From NCBI RefSeq assembly GCF_002502735.1, contig NZ_DAQC01000001.1, positions 241,229 to 305,228 on the forward strand: 64,000 bases of DNA. The letters run 5' to 3'. The notes beneath the pieces are model-generated. The model was given only the letters and a program-made list of their open reading frames with translations, searched no databases and was not told where the DNA came from. Below are positions 1 through 8,152 of the stretch, piece by piece; position 1 is the stretch's first letter, and each line of letters starts with the position of its first letter. The position numbers were made by a program, and so were the translations under genes. This stretch comes from Methanoregula sp. UBA64. GTDB lineage: Archaea; Halobacteriota; Methanomicrobia; Methanomicrobiales; Methanospirillaceae.

Positions 1-612
1 CTAAAACAGGACCGGGAATATCTCCCACTGCTCGGGGTCTGCGGTGCGTTTATCTTTATTCTCTCTGCGCTCAAGCTGCCCTCGGTCACCGGCAGCTGTT
101 CCCACCCGACCGGTACCGGTCTCTCGGTGATGTGTTTTAAGCCATATATCACTGCGGTGATAGGATTTGTCGTCCTGCTTTTCCAGGCGCTCCTCCTAGC
201 GCATGGCGGCCTGTCAACCCTCGGGGCAAACATGGTCTCGATGGCGATTGGCGGCCCCATTGTCGGTTACCTGGTATACAAACTGCTTAAGAACACGTCG
301 GTCAATATATTTGTCACGGTCTTCTGCGTTGCAGCCGTGGCGGATATTGTAACCTATGTCATCACCTCGTTCGAGCTGGCAGTCGCTTACCCGGCGGCAG
401 TCGGAGGCATTGCAGCATCGTTTGCCGCGTTCTTTGCAATCTTTGCAATCACCCAGGTGCCGCTGTCCATTCTTGAAGGCCTTGTCCTTGCGCTGGTCTT
501 CAAGTACATCCTCGAACTCAAACCGGAGCTCTTGGAGAAACTGGGTGTGTTTTCAAAGGAACAGGTAGAAAAGGCGCTCGGTACATCCGATGGAGCCCCG
601 GAAAAGGTGTGA
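1..612 (+). CDS. cbiM: Cobalt ECF transporter S component CbiM, 5'-truncated by the window
   Basis: Membrane substrate-capture component of the energy-coupling-factor cobalt importer. The frame is open from base 1 and carries the CbiM signature LKLPSVTGSCSHPTGTGL, followed by FQALLLAHGGLSTLGAN, a hallmark of the family, and several hydrophobic helices. The N-terminus, including the metal-binding MHIMEG-type start, lies upstream of the window. The stop at 610-612 is 3 nt before cbiN, so cbiMNQO is one transcription unit. The presence of a CbiN-type auxiliary subunit favours cobalt over nickel as substrate. Confidence in family is very high; substrate is inferred from the neighbours. Confidence 0.95.
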   Translation, partial: LKQDREYLPLLGVCGAFIFILSALKLPSVTGSCSHPTGTGLSVMCFKPYITAVIGFVVLLFQALLLAHGGLSTLGANMVSMAIGGPIVGYLVYKLLKNTSVNIFVTVFCVAAVADIVTYVITSFELAVAYPAAVGGIAASFAAFFAIFAITQVPLSILEGLVLALVFKYILELKPELLEKLGVFSKEQVEKALGTSDGAPEKV

Positions 613-615
613 ATT

Positions 616-924
616 ATGTTCGAACACAGGAAACTGGAGATACTCACGCTCATTGGCGTGATCGTATTCGTCGTCCTTTTCATGTACGTCAGCAGCCAGT
701 CGGGACACGAGTTTTCCGGATCGGACGATGTCGGATCCGAGAAGATTGCAGAACTGACCGGTAAGCCGGTCGATTCGTTTACACCCTTGATCCCGCAGTA
801 CGAACCGCCAAGCGGCGAGATAGAATCCACCCTCTTTGCCCTCCAGGCAACCTTCGGGGGAGTTATTGTCGGGCTCGTGATCGGGTACTGGCTGGGCCAG
901 AAAAAACGTCCGGAGCGTGCCTGA
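616..924 (+). CDS. cbiN: Cobalt transport protein CbiN
   Basis: Small auxiliary subunit of the cobalt ECF importer, 102 residues, matching the usual CbiN length. It has an N-terminal transmembrane helix (about residues 9-26), an extracytoplasmic loop of about 45 residues with the family-like stretch PLIPQYEPPSGEIESTLFAL, and a second helix (about 75-93) ending in the basic tail GQKKRPERA. It starts 3 nt after cbiM. In characterised systems CbiN lets CbiM load Co2+; the same role is inferred here. Confidence 0.93.
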   Translation: MFEHRKLEILTLIGVIVFVVLFMYVSSQSGHEFSGSDDVGSEKIAELTGKPVDSFTPLIPQYEPPSGEIESTLFALQATFGGVIVGLVIGYWLGQKKRPERA

Positions 925-930
925 AACCCG

Positions 931-1725
931 ATGTTTGAAACACTGCTGGACGATGCCGCACAGAACAATGCGTTCCGGCACATCCACCCGGGAACCAAGA
1001 TCCTCCTCGGACTTGGTTCCCTTTGTATTTGTCTGGTATCTCCGACACCGGTTGTCCCGGTGCTGTCGGGTCTCATACTCAGTATTGTCCTTTTACTCCC
1101 TGCCCGCATCCCTGCGAGAATTTATGGAGAGCTTCTCCTTGCACCGGTCGTATTTTCCGTTTTCAGCATCGTTGTCCTGTTATTCATGCTCGGCGGCGGG
1201 GACGTGGTATGGGAGTTTTCACCGGTGTCGTGGATACACTTGACGATAACAACGAATGCAGTACACCAGTCCGTACTGATCCTTTCCCGGGTCTTCGGGT
1301 GCATGGTATCCCTGTTCTTTATCGCACTGACAACTCCCTTGACTGATCTCTTCAACATGATGAAACGCTGCCGGGTCCCGGTCGAACTCATCGACTTAAT
1401 GATGATCATGTACCGGTATATCTTCATCTTCTATGATCAGGCAAAGGAGATCTGGCAGGCGCAGGTGATGCGGCTGGGATACCAGCGGCCAAAGGAATCT
1501 ATCCATTCGTTTTCCATGCTCTGCGGGATGCTCTTTATCTCCAGCTGGATTGTGGGGGAGGATCTGGTCCGCGCGATGGACTGCCGGTGTTATAACGGGA
1601 TCATGCCCTCGCTTGACCCGATGGAGCCGGTACGGATGCAGTCTTTTATTCCGGTTGTCCTGTACCTTTCCGGGCTGGGCGGGATTATGGTGGCAATACT
1701 AACAGGGATCGTGGTTTTTTCATGA
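931..1725 (+). CDS. cbiQ: ECF transporter transmembrane component CbiQ
   Basis: EcfT-type membrane scaffold that couples the CbiO ATPase to CbiM. It is 264 residues long with about five to six hydrophobic helices. The second half contains the conserved coupling region with RCRVPVELIDLMMIMYRYIF and a later Ala-Arg-Gly-like segment (QAQVMRLGYQRP). The stop overlaps the start of cbiO by 4 nt (ATGA), indicating translational coupling. Order and spacing agree with a single cbiMNQO operon. Confidence 0.94.
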   Translation: MFETLLDDAAQNNAFRHIHPGTKILLGLGSLCICLVSPTPVVPVLSGLILSIVLLLPARIPARIYGELLLAPVVFSVFSIVVLLFMLGGGDVVWEFSPVSWIHLTITTNAVHQSVLILSRVFGCMVSLFFIALTTPLTDLFNMMKRCRVPVELIDLMMIMYRYIFIFYDQAKEIWQAQVMRLGYQRPKESIHSFSMLCGMLFISSWIVGEDLVRAMDCRCYNGIMPSLDPMEPVRMQSFIPVVLYLSGLGGIMVAILTGIVVFS

Positions 1726-2906
1726 AGATCATACTGGAAGCACGGGATGTGAGTTACCATTACCCGGGAGACCGCGAGGCCATCAAGGGCATCAGTTTCC
1801 ATGTAAAAAAAGGCGAAAAAGTAGCCCTCGTTGGCCCGAACGGCGCCGGGAAATCCACGCTGCTGCAGATGTTTAACGGAATGATCCGGCCGGGGAAAGG
1901 TACGATCCTCTTCGACACCGAGCCGATCCGGTACGATGCATCCTCCCTGCGCCAGCTCAGGAAACGGGTGGGCTATGTGATGCAGAACGCAGACCGCCAG
2001 ATCATCGCCCCTACCGTTTACCAGGATGTTGCGTTCGGGCCGGCAAACCTCGGGTACGATGAAAATGCCATCCGCGAAGCAGTTGCACTGGCACTTCGCC
2101 AGGTCGGCATGGCCGGGTTCGAACGGCGCCCGCCCCATCATCTCTCGGGCGGCGAAAAGAAGAAGGTGGCCATTGCAGGTGTTCTCGCAATGGACCCGGA
2201 TATTCTCGTATTCGACGAACCGACAAGCGGGCTGGACCCTTCTGGTTCTGAAGAGCTCATGGAGCTGCTCGACGAGCTCAACCATGAGGGGAAGACCATC
2301 TTTATCTCGACCCACGATGTCGAGCTTGCGTACCCGTGGGCGGATCGGGTTATCCTCCTTCTTGACGGGAAGATCCTTGAAGAGAATGTCCCGGCCGTAG
2401 CATTCGGGGATCCCGAGCTTGTCCTCAAGGCCCACCTGTCTGTGCCGATCCTTCTCGAACTGTCGCAGGAACTCGGGCGCCGCGGGTTTGCCCAGCCGGA
2501 ACAAAAGCCCCGCAGCGTTCTGGACATGATCCATGTTATCGAGAACCTGCTCCACGGGACCTGTTGTCACGCAACTCCGGGAGCGATTCATGTGTATAAT
2601 ATGGATACCGGGGATATTGCATCCGTTTTGGCATTGATTAGAGACCGGCCCGACCTCTGTGTCGGGGCGATGGGTACCCGGGCAAAGATGTGCGCAGCAA
2701 AAGAGAGCATCTCCCTGTCTTTCACCTACGGGGTGATCGACAAATGCATCCTCCGTTCCCTGCGGGGGCAGGACTCTTTGATCCTGACAACGAATGCCAT
2801 GGTAGGCCGCGTGGGAACCCGGGTGGACGCGTACTGCACAGAGAGCGGAACAATAATCCGTGTCATTCCCGTTGCAACGGGGGGCGGGACCGGCTCTCCG
2901 GCATAG
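1722..2906 (+). CDS. cbiO: Cobalt ECF transporter ATPase CbiO with a fused C-terminal domain
   Basis: ATP-hydrolysing subunit of the cobalt importer. Residues 1 to about 235 form a standard ABC ATPase: Walker A GPNGAGKST (38-46), Q-loop VMQNADRQI (about 86-94), signature LSGGEKKK (141-148), Walker B ILVFDEP (161-167) and the switch His in FISTHDVE. The protein is 394 residues, against about 270-280 for ordinary CbiO. The extra 150 residues contain VGAMGTRAKM, YGVIDKCILRSL and ILTTNAMVGRVGTRVDAY. I do not recognise that domain. It lies after the substrate-coupling region, so it may be regulatory; this is inference. Confidence 0.9.
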   Translation: MKIILEARDVSYHYPGDREAIKGISFHVKKGEKVALVGPNGAGKSTLLQMFNGMIRPGKGTILFDTEPIRYDASSLRQLRKRVGYVMQNADRQIIAPTVYQDVAFGPANLGYDENAIREAVALALRQVGMAGFERRPPHHLSGGEKKKVAIAGVLAMDPDILVFDEPTSGLDPSGSEELMELLDELNHEGKTIFISTHDVELAYPWADRVILLLDGKILEENVPAVAFGDPELVLKAHLSVPILLELSQELGRRGFAQPEQKPRSVLDMIHVIENLLHGTCCHATPGAIHVYNMDTGDIASVLALIRDRPDLCVGAMGTRAKMCAAKESISLSFTYGVIDKCILRSLRGQDSLILTTNAMVGRVGTRVDAYCTESGTIIRVIPVATGGGTGSPA

Positions 2907-3121
2907 AGCCGGCCGTTGCCGTTCCCTGTAGTTTGCGTAGATCCGTAAGGATGGTCAGATACTATTCCGTCTGAAGAGACTTCTTTTTATAAATAAATGT
3001 TTTAAACTTATTTAAAAATAAATGGGTTCATACCCGGTTTTCGGTTTTACATAAAATACGTGCAAATCACGGATATTTTTCCATAAATCCCAAGAATTTT
3101 GGGTATTTTTTGGAACAAACA

Positions 3122-3131
3122 TTTTATACTA
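3122..3131 (+). promoter_or_regulatory. TATA box upstream of the DUF5658-like gene
   Basis: TTTTATACTA lies about 25 nt upstream of the ATG at 3150. That spacing places transcription initiation at or next to the start codon, and no Shine-Dalgarno sequence is visible. Both points support a leaderless transcript and the choice of 3150 as start. Confidence 0.5.
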
Positions 3132-3149
3132 TCCTTGAAAGTATCAACT

Positions 3150-3539
3150 ATGCAACCATCAGGGACGGTCCGGGCGGGAGCCAGAAATCTCCCGGCACAT
3201 AGGGGGTATGGTGAACTGACCCTGTTGCAGGTCCTCATCTTTACCTGCGTCCTTGCATTCCTCTTCCTGCTGGATATCACCACAACAGAGGCCATCCTTG
3301 GTATGGGTGGGGTTGAACTCAATCCACTTATGGCGGGTGTGGTTACCGTTCCGCTCCTTCATGCAATAATAAAATGCGGGATTTTACTGCTGGTGATTCC
3401 CATAGCGCTGATAGCAGAATCGAAAGTCCGGGGATCCGGCGTGGCACTCTATGCAATCCTGATCGTTATGTATGCCGCGGTCACGCTCAACAATGTCACC
3501 GTACTGCTTCCTCATATTATGAGGGCGTTTACCGGATAA
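3150..3539 (+). CDS. DUF5658-like small membrane protein
   Basis: A 129-residue protein with a polar N-terminal region and three predicted membrane helices (roughly residues 27-47, 61-84, 95-118). The motif LDITTTEAILGMGGVELNPLM resembles the D-x-x-x-T...G..E.NP-(L/M)M signature of DUF5658 proteins, whose function is unknown. An upstream in-frame TTG exists at 3099, but ATG 3150 lies at the correct distance from a TATA box and gives the family-like N-terminus. It is monocistronic and followed by a T-run at about 3552. Confidence 0.75.
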   Translation: MQPSGTVRAGARNLPAHRGYGELTLLQVLIFTCVLAFLFLLDITTTEAILGMGGVELNPLMAGVVTVPLLHAIIKCGILLLVIPIALIAESKVRGSGVALYAILIVMYAAVTLNNVTVLLPHIMRAFTG

Positions 3540-3551
3540 TCGCATAATAGT

Positions 3552-3559
3552 CTTTTTTT
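3552..3559 (+). terminator. T-tract terminator after the DUF5658-like gene
   Basis: A run of seven T preceded by C, starting 12 nt after the stop codon. Archaeal RNA polymerase stops at such U-rich 3' ends, so this is the probable end of the 3150-3539 transcript. No stem-loop is seen. Confidence 0.4.
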
Positions 3560-3684
3560 AGCAGGAATATTGTGCCATGGAAACCGGGAACCGGAGTCCT
3601 GGCGGTCGTGAGGGTAATGACAAACTCCCTGCCACAAAGTGGCGGACTTCGGGTTAACCGTGCAGGAAAGAAAAAAGAGAATGA

Positions 3685-3975
3685 TCAGGCTTTCTTTTCA
3701 GCCAGCTCGACCTCGATACCACCGATTTTGCTGGCAAAGATGTTGTACAGGAATGCCATGATGGCCCCGCAGATGAATGCCATGATCCCAAAGATGATCG
3801 GGAAGACGATGATTGAAAGCAGGCCAAGGGTTGTCGCGCCCGGCATATTATAGGCTGCGCCGATGGCAGAACCGAGAATGGCAAACAGTATGCCGTAGAC
3901 AAGACCGAAGATGATCCCAAACAATGCATGGATCTTTGCCCATGACATGATTTCAATGTTCTTGATTTCCATCAT
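3685..3975 (-). CDS. Small conserved membrane protein
   Basis: A 96-residue protein with two or three hydrophobic helices separated by short loops and a Gly/Ala-rich second helix (FAILGSAIGAAYNMPG). The start is set by AAGGTG about 8 nt before ATGATG at 3975/3972; an in-frame ORF continues to 4083, but that part is compositionally poor and lies upstream of the ribosome binding site. Its layout resembles small DUF3566-type membrane proteins, but I cannot assign a family. It stands alone between two plus-strand genes. Confidence 0.7.
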   Translation of the reverse strand: MMEIKNIEIMSWAKIHALFGIIFGLVYGILFAILGSAIGAAYNMPGATTLGLLSIIVFPIIFGIMAFICGAIMAFLYNIFASKIGGIEVELAEKKA

Positions 3976-4152
3976 GTAACTTACACCTTGTGAACTGGTG
4001 GGCGGGTATGGGTAAAAAGTCTTTTGAAGTTTCATCAGAACAATTTTGGAGGATAGGGGATACCGGGGCATGACAATCGCCAAAACCTGTTACGTATTTA
4101 TTCCCATTTTTTCAATATATACTATCAAAAGCAGGTAAAAGCCCGTGATCTC

Positions 4153-5382
4153 ATGGCAGGGAAAACAACAACTCTTCGACAGGAAACAGCATCGGTCTTA
4201 CCACAGGAATATGCATTCGCCCAAAGGATGCAGAAGACACCCAAGTCATTTATCCGTGAGATCCTAAAAGTAACGGAAAATCCCGATATTATCTCATTTG
4301 CCGGGGGACTGCCCAACCCCGAACTGATCGATGTCGACGGTATTGCCCGGGCGGCAAAAGAGGTGTTTGAAAAAGACGGCCGCGTGGCGCTCCAGTACTC
4401 GACAACCGAAGGCTACCTGCCCCTGCGCCGGTTTATTGCAGATCGGTACAAAAAACGCCTCGGAATGGATATCTCTCCCGACGAGATCCTGATCACGAAC
4501 GGATCCCAGCAGTGTCTCGATCTTATCGGGAAGATTCTCATCAATCCCGGTGACCGGGTTGCCATAGAGCGTCCCGGATACCTTGGTGCCATTCAGGTCT
4601 TCTCCCTGTACGAGCCGGTCTTTGTCCCGATCGATCTCAAGGAAGACGGCCCGGATCCGGAGGCATTTAAGGCTGCAATCTGTCAGGAGTCTCCCAGATT
4701 ATTCTATTGCATTCCCAACTCACAGAACCCCTCGGGGATCACCTACTCCATAAAACAACGGCAGGCATGTGCAGAGATCTTAAAAGAACGCCGGACCTTG
4801 GTTGTTGAAGACGATGCCTATGGGGAACTCCAGTTCTCGGGAACGGCAAACCCCCCGTTCAAAAAACTGCTGCCGGATCAGACGATCCTCACCGGCTCGT
4901 TCTCCAAAATCTTCTCTCCCGGGATGCGTATGGGCTGGGTCTGTGCCCCAAAAAAGATCATGGAGCAGCTGGTGATCGCCAAGCAGGCATCGGATCTCCA
5001 TTCGAATTATCTTTCGCAGCGGATAGCCTCGCAGTATCTGGAGAATAACGATATCGATGCGCATATCCGAAAGATCCGGGATGCGTACAGCAGCCAGCGT
5101 GACTGTATGGTCGATGCACTAAAGGAAGAGATGCCCGCGGGCATTACGTGGACTTGTCCGGAAGGCGGGATGTTTGTCTGGGTCACGCTCCCTGCCGGGT
5201 TATCAGCCATGGATGTTTTTTCTGCCGCATTAAAGGAACAGGTTGCCGTACTCCCGGGCATCCCGTTCTATGTCGATGGAGGCGGGACCGATACGCTCCG
5301 GCTTAACTTTTCCAATTCGAATCCGGAGCGCATCCGTGAAGGAGTCCGGCGGCTTGGAAAGGTGATCCGGTCGTTCCGGTAA
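4153..5382 (+). CDS. PLP-dependent aminotransferase, LysN/2-aminoadipate aminotransferase-like (class I/II)
   Basis: A fold-type I aminotransferase of 409 residues. It has the SFAGGLPNPEL start region, TNGSQQCLDL around the phosphate-binding loop, IPNSQNPSG, VVEDDAYGEL (cofactor Asp) and SFSKIFSPGMRMGW with the Schiff-base Lys at about residue 252. This subgroup includes 2-aminoadipate, kynurenine and branched-chain or aromatic aminotransferases, and the substrate cannot be told from sequence. A TATA-like ATATATACTATC lies about 30-40 nt upstream of the ATG. It is convergent with the next gene. Confidence 0.9.
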   Translation: MAGKTTTLRQETASVLPQEYAFAQRMQKTPKSFIREILKVTENPDIISFAGGLPNPELIDVDGIARAAKEVFEKDGRVALQYSTTEGYLPLRRFIADRYKKRLGMDISPDEILITNGSQQCLDLIGKILINPGDRVAIERPGYLGAIQVFSLYEPVFVPIDLKEDGPDPEAFKAAICQESPRLFYCIPNSQNPSGITYSIKQRQACAEILKERRTLVVEDDAYGELQFSGTANPPFKKLLPDQTILTGSFSKIFSPGMRMGWVCAPKKIMEQLVIAKQASDLHSNYLSQRIASQYLENNDIDAHIRKIRDAYSSQRDCMVDALKEEMPAGITWTCPEGGMFVWVTLPAGLSAMDVFSAALKEQVAVLPGIPFYVDGGGTDTLRLNFSNSNPERIREGVRRLGKVIRSFR

Positions 5383-5394
5383 TCTTTCCGGATC

Positions 5395-6645
5395 TCACTG
5401 CCGTTCTTTGAGCCGCGCAGTACATCCCTGTGCGGCGCAATAACCGGTAGAAAACGCTGCCTGGAGGTTGTATCCCCCGGTATCGCCATCGATATCGAGT
5501 ACTTCACCGGCAAAGAACAGTCCCGGGACGATGCGCGATTCCATGGTCTTTGAGTGTACCTCTTTGAGGGCAACCCCGCCCCGTGTCACCATGGCAACAG
5601 AGAAGTTCCCGAGCGCTTTCACGGTGAGCGGGCACCCTGCCAGCAGGTCTGACAATTTTTTCCGCAATGCTGCAGGGAGATGTGCACCTGTACAGTCCAT
5701 GGGAACACCGGCAAGATGGACCAGGGATTCTGCAAGGCGCTCGGGGACTCCTGTATGAGTGACAAGGGTTTTTACCAGCCGTGTCGGGTTCGTCTGCACC
5801 AGATCGAGGAATGTTCTTTCGACCGTTTCCCGCTGTGCCTTCCCGGCAAATGCGAGCCGGATCACGTCCCCCGCCCGGATATCCCGGGAACAGTCAAGGA
5901 TTCCGGGTCCCGAGAGGCCGGCATGCGTCAGCAGTACGTCGCCATTTCGATCGAAGATCTTGCGTGAATCCCGCCAGACAGAAAATGGCAGGCCGGGAAA
6001 TGAAATCCCGGCAAGGGATGAAAACGGGTAATCGTCGATGATCAGCGGGGTTAATGCCGGCCCGGGTTCGGTTATCGTGTGGCCGAGTGCGCCGGCGAAC
6101 CGGTACCCGTCCCCGGTTGATCCCGTTTTCGGGTACGACATGCCCCCGGTGGCGATAACCAGCATCTTTGCGGAGTAATCCCTGTCATTTGCAGAGATGG
6201 AAAAACTGTGGGCAGCCCTCTGTATTCCGGTTATCGGTTCACCGCATTTCAGATCGACACCCCTTGTACGGCACTCTTCGGTAAGAATTCGTAAGATGGC
6301 AGGAGCGCTGCGGTTTGCCGGGAATACTTTCCCCCCGTCGGTCACTTCCATGGCGATCCCCCGATCCCCGAAAAACCGTATAAGATCCTCGTTTGTGTGT
6401 CCCAGAAGGGCCGGCCTGAGGAACTTCCCGTTTGCGCCATACCGTAAAAAAAAGTCACGGATATCGCCGCTGTGGGTGATATTGCACTGGCCCGTGCCCG
6501 AGATACAGAGTTTCTCCCCGGGTTCCGGGTTTTTTTCGAATATGATAACCGTTGCCCCGGATGCCGCAGCGTGGATGGCACAGAAGAGACCGGCCGGGCC
6601 AGCCCCGGTTATTGCGATATCATACGCTGGTGTGTGCGCCTGCAT
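5395..6645 (-). CDS. HI0933/BaiN-family NAD(P)/FAD-dependent oxidoreductase
   Basis: A 416-residue flavoprotein of the HI0933 (YhiN/BaiN) family. The N-terminal dinucleotide-binding motif is ITGAGPAGLFCAIHAA (about 12-27), followed by the family hallmark KLCISGTGQCNITH. A second FAD contact, FFAGEVLDIDGDTGGYNLQ, sits near the C-terminus. Bacterial relatives act as flavin-dependent reductases with poorly defined substrates, so only the cofactor and fold are certain. It is convergent with the aminotransferase, with 12 nt between the stop codons. Confidence 0.9.
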   Translation of the reverse strand: MQAHTPAYDIAITGAGPAGLFCAIHAAASGATVIIFEKNPEPGEKLCISGTGQCNITHSGDIRDFFLRYGANGKFLRPALLGHTNEDLIRFFGDRGIAMEVTDGGKVFPANRSAPAILRILTEECRTRGVDLKCGEPITGIQRAAHSFSISANDRDYSAKMLVIATGGMSYPKTGSTGDGYRFAGALGHTITEPGPALTPLIIDDYPFSSLAGISFPGLPFSVWRDSRKIFDRNGDVLLTHAGLSGPGILDCSRDIRAGDVIRLAFAGKAQRETVERTFLDLVQTNPTRLVKTLVTHTGVPERLAESLVHLAGVPMDCTGAHLPAALRKKLSDLLAGCPLTVKALGNFSVAMVTRGGVALKEVHSKTMESRIVPGLFFAGEVLDIDGDTGGYNLQAAFSTGYCAAQGCTARLKERQ

Positions 6646-6752
6646 GCCCTGCTCCCGGACTGCCGGCTACATCATGAAGATAGTCGACAGAGAGTAGTTC
6701 CGGTCTACTTTGCACGATAAAGGTAAATATCCGGTATATCCCGCCCTGTCGG

Positions 6753-7022
6753 TTAACGGCATCTGGTCCGGAACCATTCTGCGTAATGATGGCGCAGTTC
6801 TTCGGATTCCTCCGGGGAAAAATCCTTCTTTTTATGCGCAAAGAGGTGTTTTTCCATCTGTTTTATGATATGCTCCGCATCCCGGTAATCTTCTACCTCC
6901 AGATATGCCGGGACTTTTGCTACTTCGTAGGCATGTCCGCATACCGGGCAGAGTTTCCATTTCTGAAAACGGTCTACATACGTAAACGTTCTGCACCCCG
7001 GGCACCGGAGGATGTGGTACAT
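6753..7022 (-). CDS. DUF1922-type zinc-ribbon protein
   Basis: An 89-residue protein with an N-terminal zinc ribbon (MYHILRCPGCRTF ... KLCPVCGH, two CxxC knuckles about 18 residues apart) and a charged helical tail. The MY-x-I-x-RC start and the following pattern resemble DUF1922 proteins, a small methanogen family of unknown function. ATG 7022 is preferred over the in-frame codon at 7112 because it begins exactly with that signature, and a TATA-like element (ATTTTTATA on this strand) lies about 30-40 nt upstream. Confidence 0.75.
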   Translation of the reverse strand: MYHILRCPGCRTFTYVDRFQKWKLCPVCGHAYEVAKVPAYLEVEDYRDAEHIIKQMEKHLFAHKKKDFSPEESEELRHHYAEWFRTRCR

Positions 7023-7155
7023 AAACAAGTGGTGATGCGTGTATCCATTATAAAAATATATGTATGTATCGTGAAATCCGGGATTTCCCCCGGTAAATAC
7101 AGGGATCGCCAAACGAAATCCCTATATCGGGCGATTGCCTCATAGAACCGGTACT

Positions 7156-7908
7156 ATGGAAAATATTATTGTTACCGGCATACGGGGCCTGCCGCTTATA
7201 AAAAAGGGAGACGACATTGCTGCGATGATCTGCGATAAGGTAAGTGTTGAAGACGGCGATATCCTCTCCCTTGCATCAACGGTATATTCTAAAGCGCAGG
7301 GGCACACCCGGGCCCTTTCTGAGATCAAACCCGCGGAACGAGCGATACGGCTCGGGAAACTCAATGGGGAAGATCCCCGGTTTGTCCAGGCCGTGCTCGA
7401 TGCATCAAAGGAGATTATTCTGGAGCACCCGTTTATCATGTCCGAACTTCCCTGGGGCCATATCGGGGTCCGGGCCGGTGTTGACCAGAGCAATATCGAT
7501 GACGGCATGGTTATCTTCCTTCCTCCGGACCCCATGAAGGCGGCAGAAGAGGTGCGGAACAGGATAGAGAAGATCACCGGGAAAAAGATCGGCGTAATTA
7601 TTACTGACACCTGCGGGAGGTCGTTTAGGCGCGGGCAGACCGGCCACGCCATTGGGTGGAGCGGATTTACTGCGATCAGGGACTTCAGAGGGGATACCGA
7701 TCTCTTCGGTCATGAACTCAAGATCACTGAAGAAGCGGTGGTTGACGAGCTTGCCGGGTTTGCAAATTTTGTGATGGGCGAGAGTAACAATGGCGTCCCG
7801 GCAGTGCTTTTCAGGAACTGCCCGGTATGGACCGGTCATAATAACCTGTACTTCTCACCTGCCGAAGATATCACCCGGCGTCTGCTCAAAGAGCAGCACC
7901 CGAAGTAG
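7156..7908 (+). CDS. cofE: Coenzyme F420-0:L-glutamate ligase
   Basis: CofE adds gamma-linked glutamates to F420-0 using GTP, finishing the hydride carrier of methanogenesis. The 250-residue protein shows the N-terminal GIRGLPLIKKGDD motif, GHIGVRAGVDQSNID with metal and substrate residues, and VIITDTCGRSFRRGQTGHAIG, which is diagnostic of the family. ATG 7156 gives the usual MENIIVTG start; the upstream in-frame codon at 7135 would add seven atypical residues. It stands alone, convergent with the Sec61-beta gene. Confidence 0.95.
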   Translation: MENIIVTGIRGLPLIKKGDDIAAMICDKVSVEDGDILSLASTVYSKAQGHTRALSEIKPAERAIRLGKLNGEDPRFVQAVLDASKEIILEHPFIMSELPWGHIGVRAGVDQSNIDDGMVIFLPPDPMKAAEEVRNRIEKITGKKIGVIITDTCGRSFRRGQTGHAIGWSGFTAIRDFRGDTDLFGHELKITEEAVVDELAGFANFVMGESNNGVPAVLFRNCPVWTGHNNLYFSPAEDITRRLLKEQHPK

Positions 7909-7933
7909 ATAAAAAAAAAGATGTTGATTTATC

Positions 7934-8104
7934 TTACGCATGAACAGAATAGAGAATGTTGAAGACGAGGGTAATGATGCCGATGATTGCGGCAATTGCC
8001 ATGACCGTGATGGGGCTGATATGAACTGCACGCCGGTCTTCGCTCTCGTAATAGTTGACGAGACCCGCTGAGGAAAGTAATCTTCCACCTTGTTTCTTTG
8101 CCAT
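7934..8104 (-). CDS. secG: Preprotein translocase subunit Sec61-beta (archaeal SecG)
   Basis: Accessory tail-anchored subunit of the SecYEbeta channel, 56 residues as usual for archaea. It has the pattern MAKKQGGRLLSSAGLVNYYESED followed by a single C-terminal helix (about 31-53) that anchors it in the membrane. Start 8104 gives the standard MAKK N-terminus, and a TATA box (TTTATATATC) lies about 20-30 nt upstream, so the message is nearly leaderless. It shares a short divergent promoter region with the amidohydrolase gene. Confidence 0.93.
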   Translation of the reverse strand: MAKKQGGRLLSSAGLVNYYESEDRRAVHISPITVMAIAAIIGIITLVFNILYSVHA

Positions 8105-8152
8105 GCAAATATATTTCATTTTTCGATATATAAAGGAGAGTCACAACCGGTC

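Noticed and set aside
1590..2591. Long minus-strand reading opposite cbiQ/cbiO
   Set aside because: Antisense shadow of strong ABC-transporter genes; no recognisable domain.
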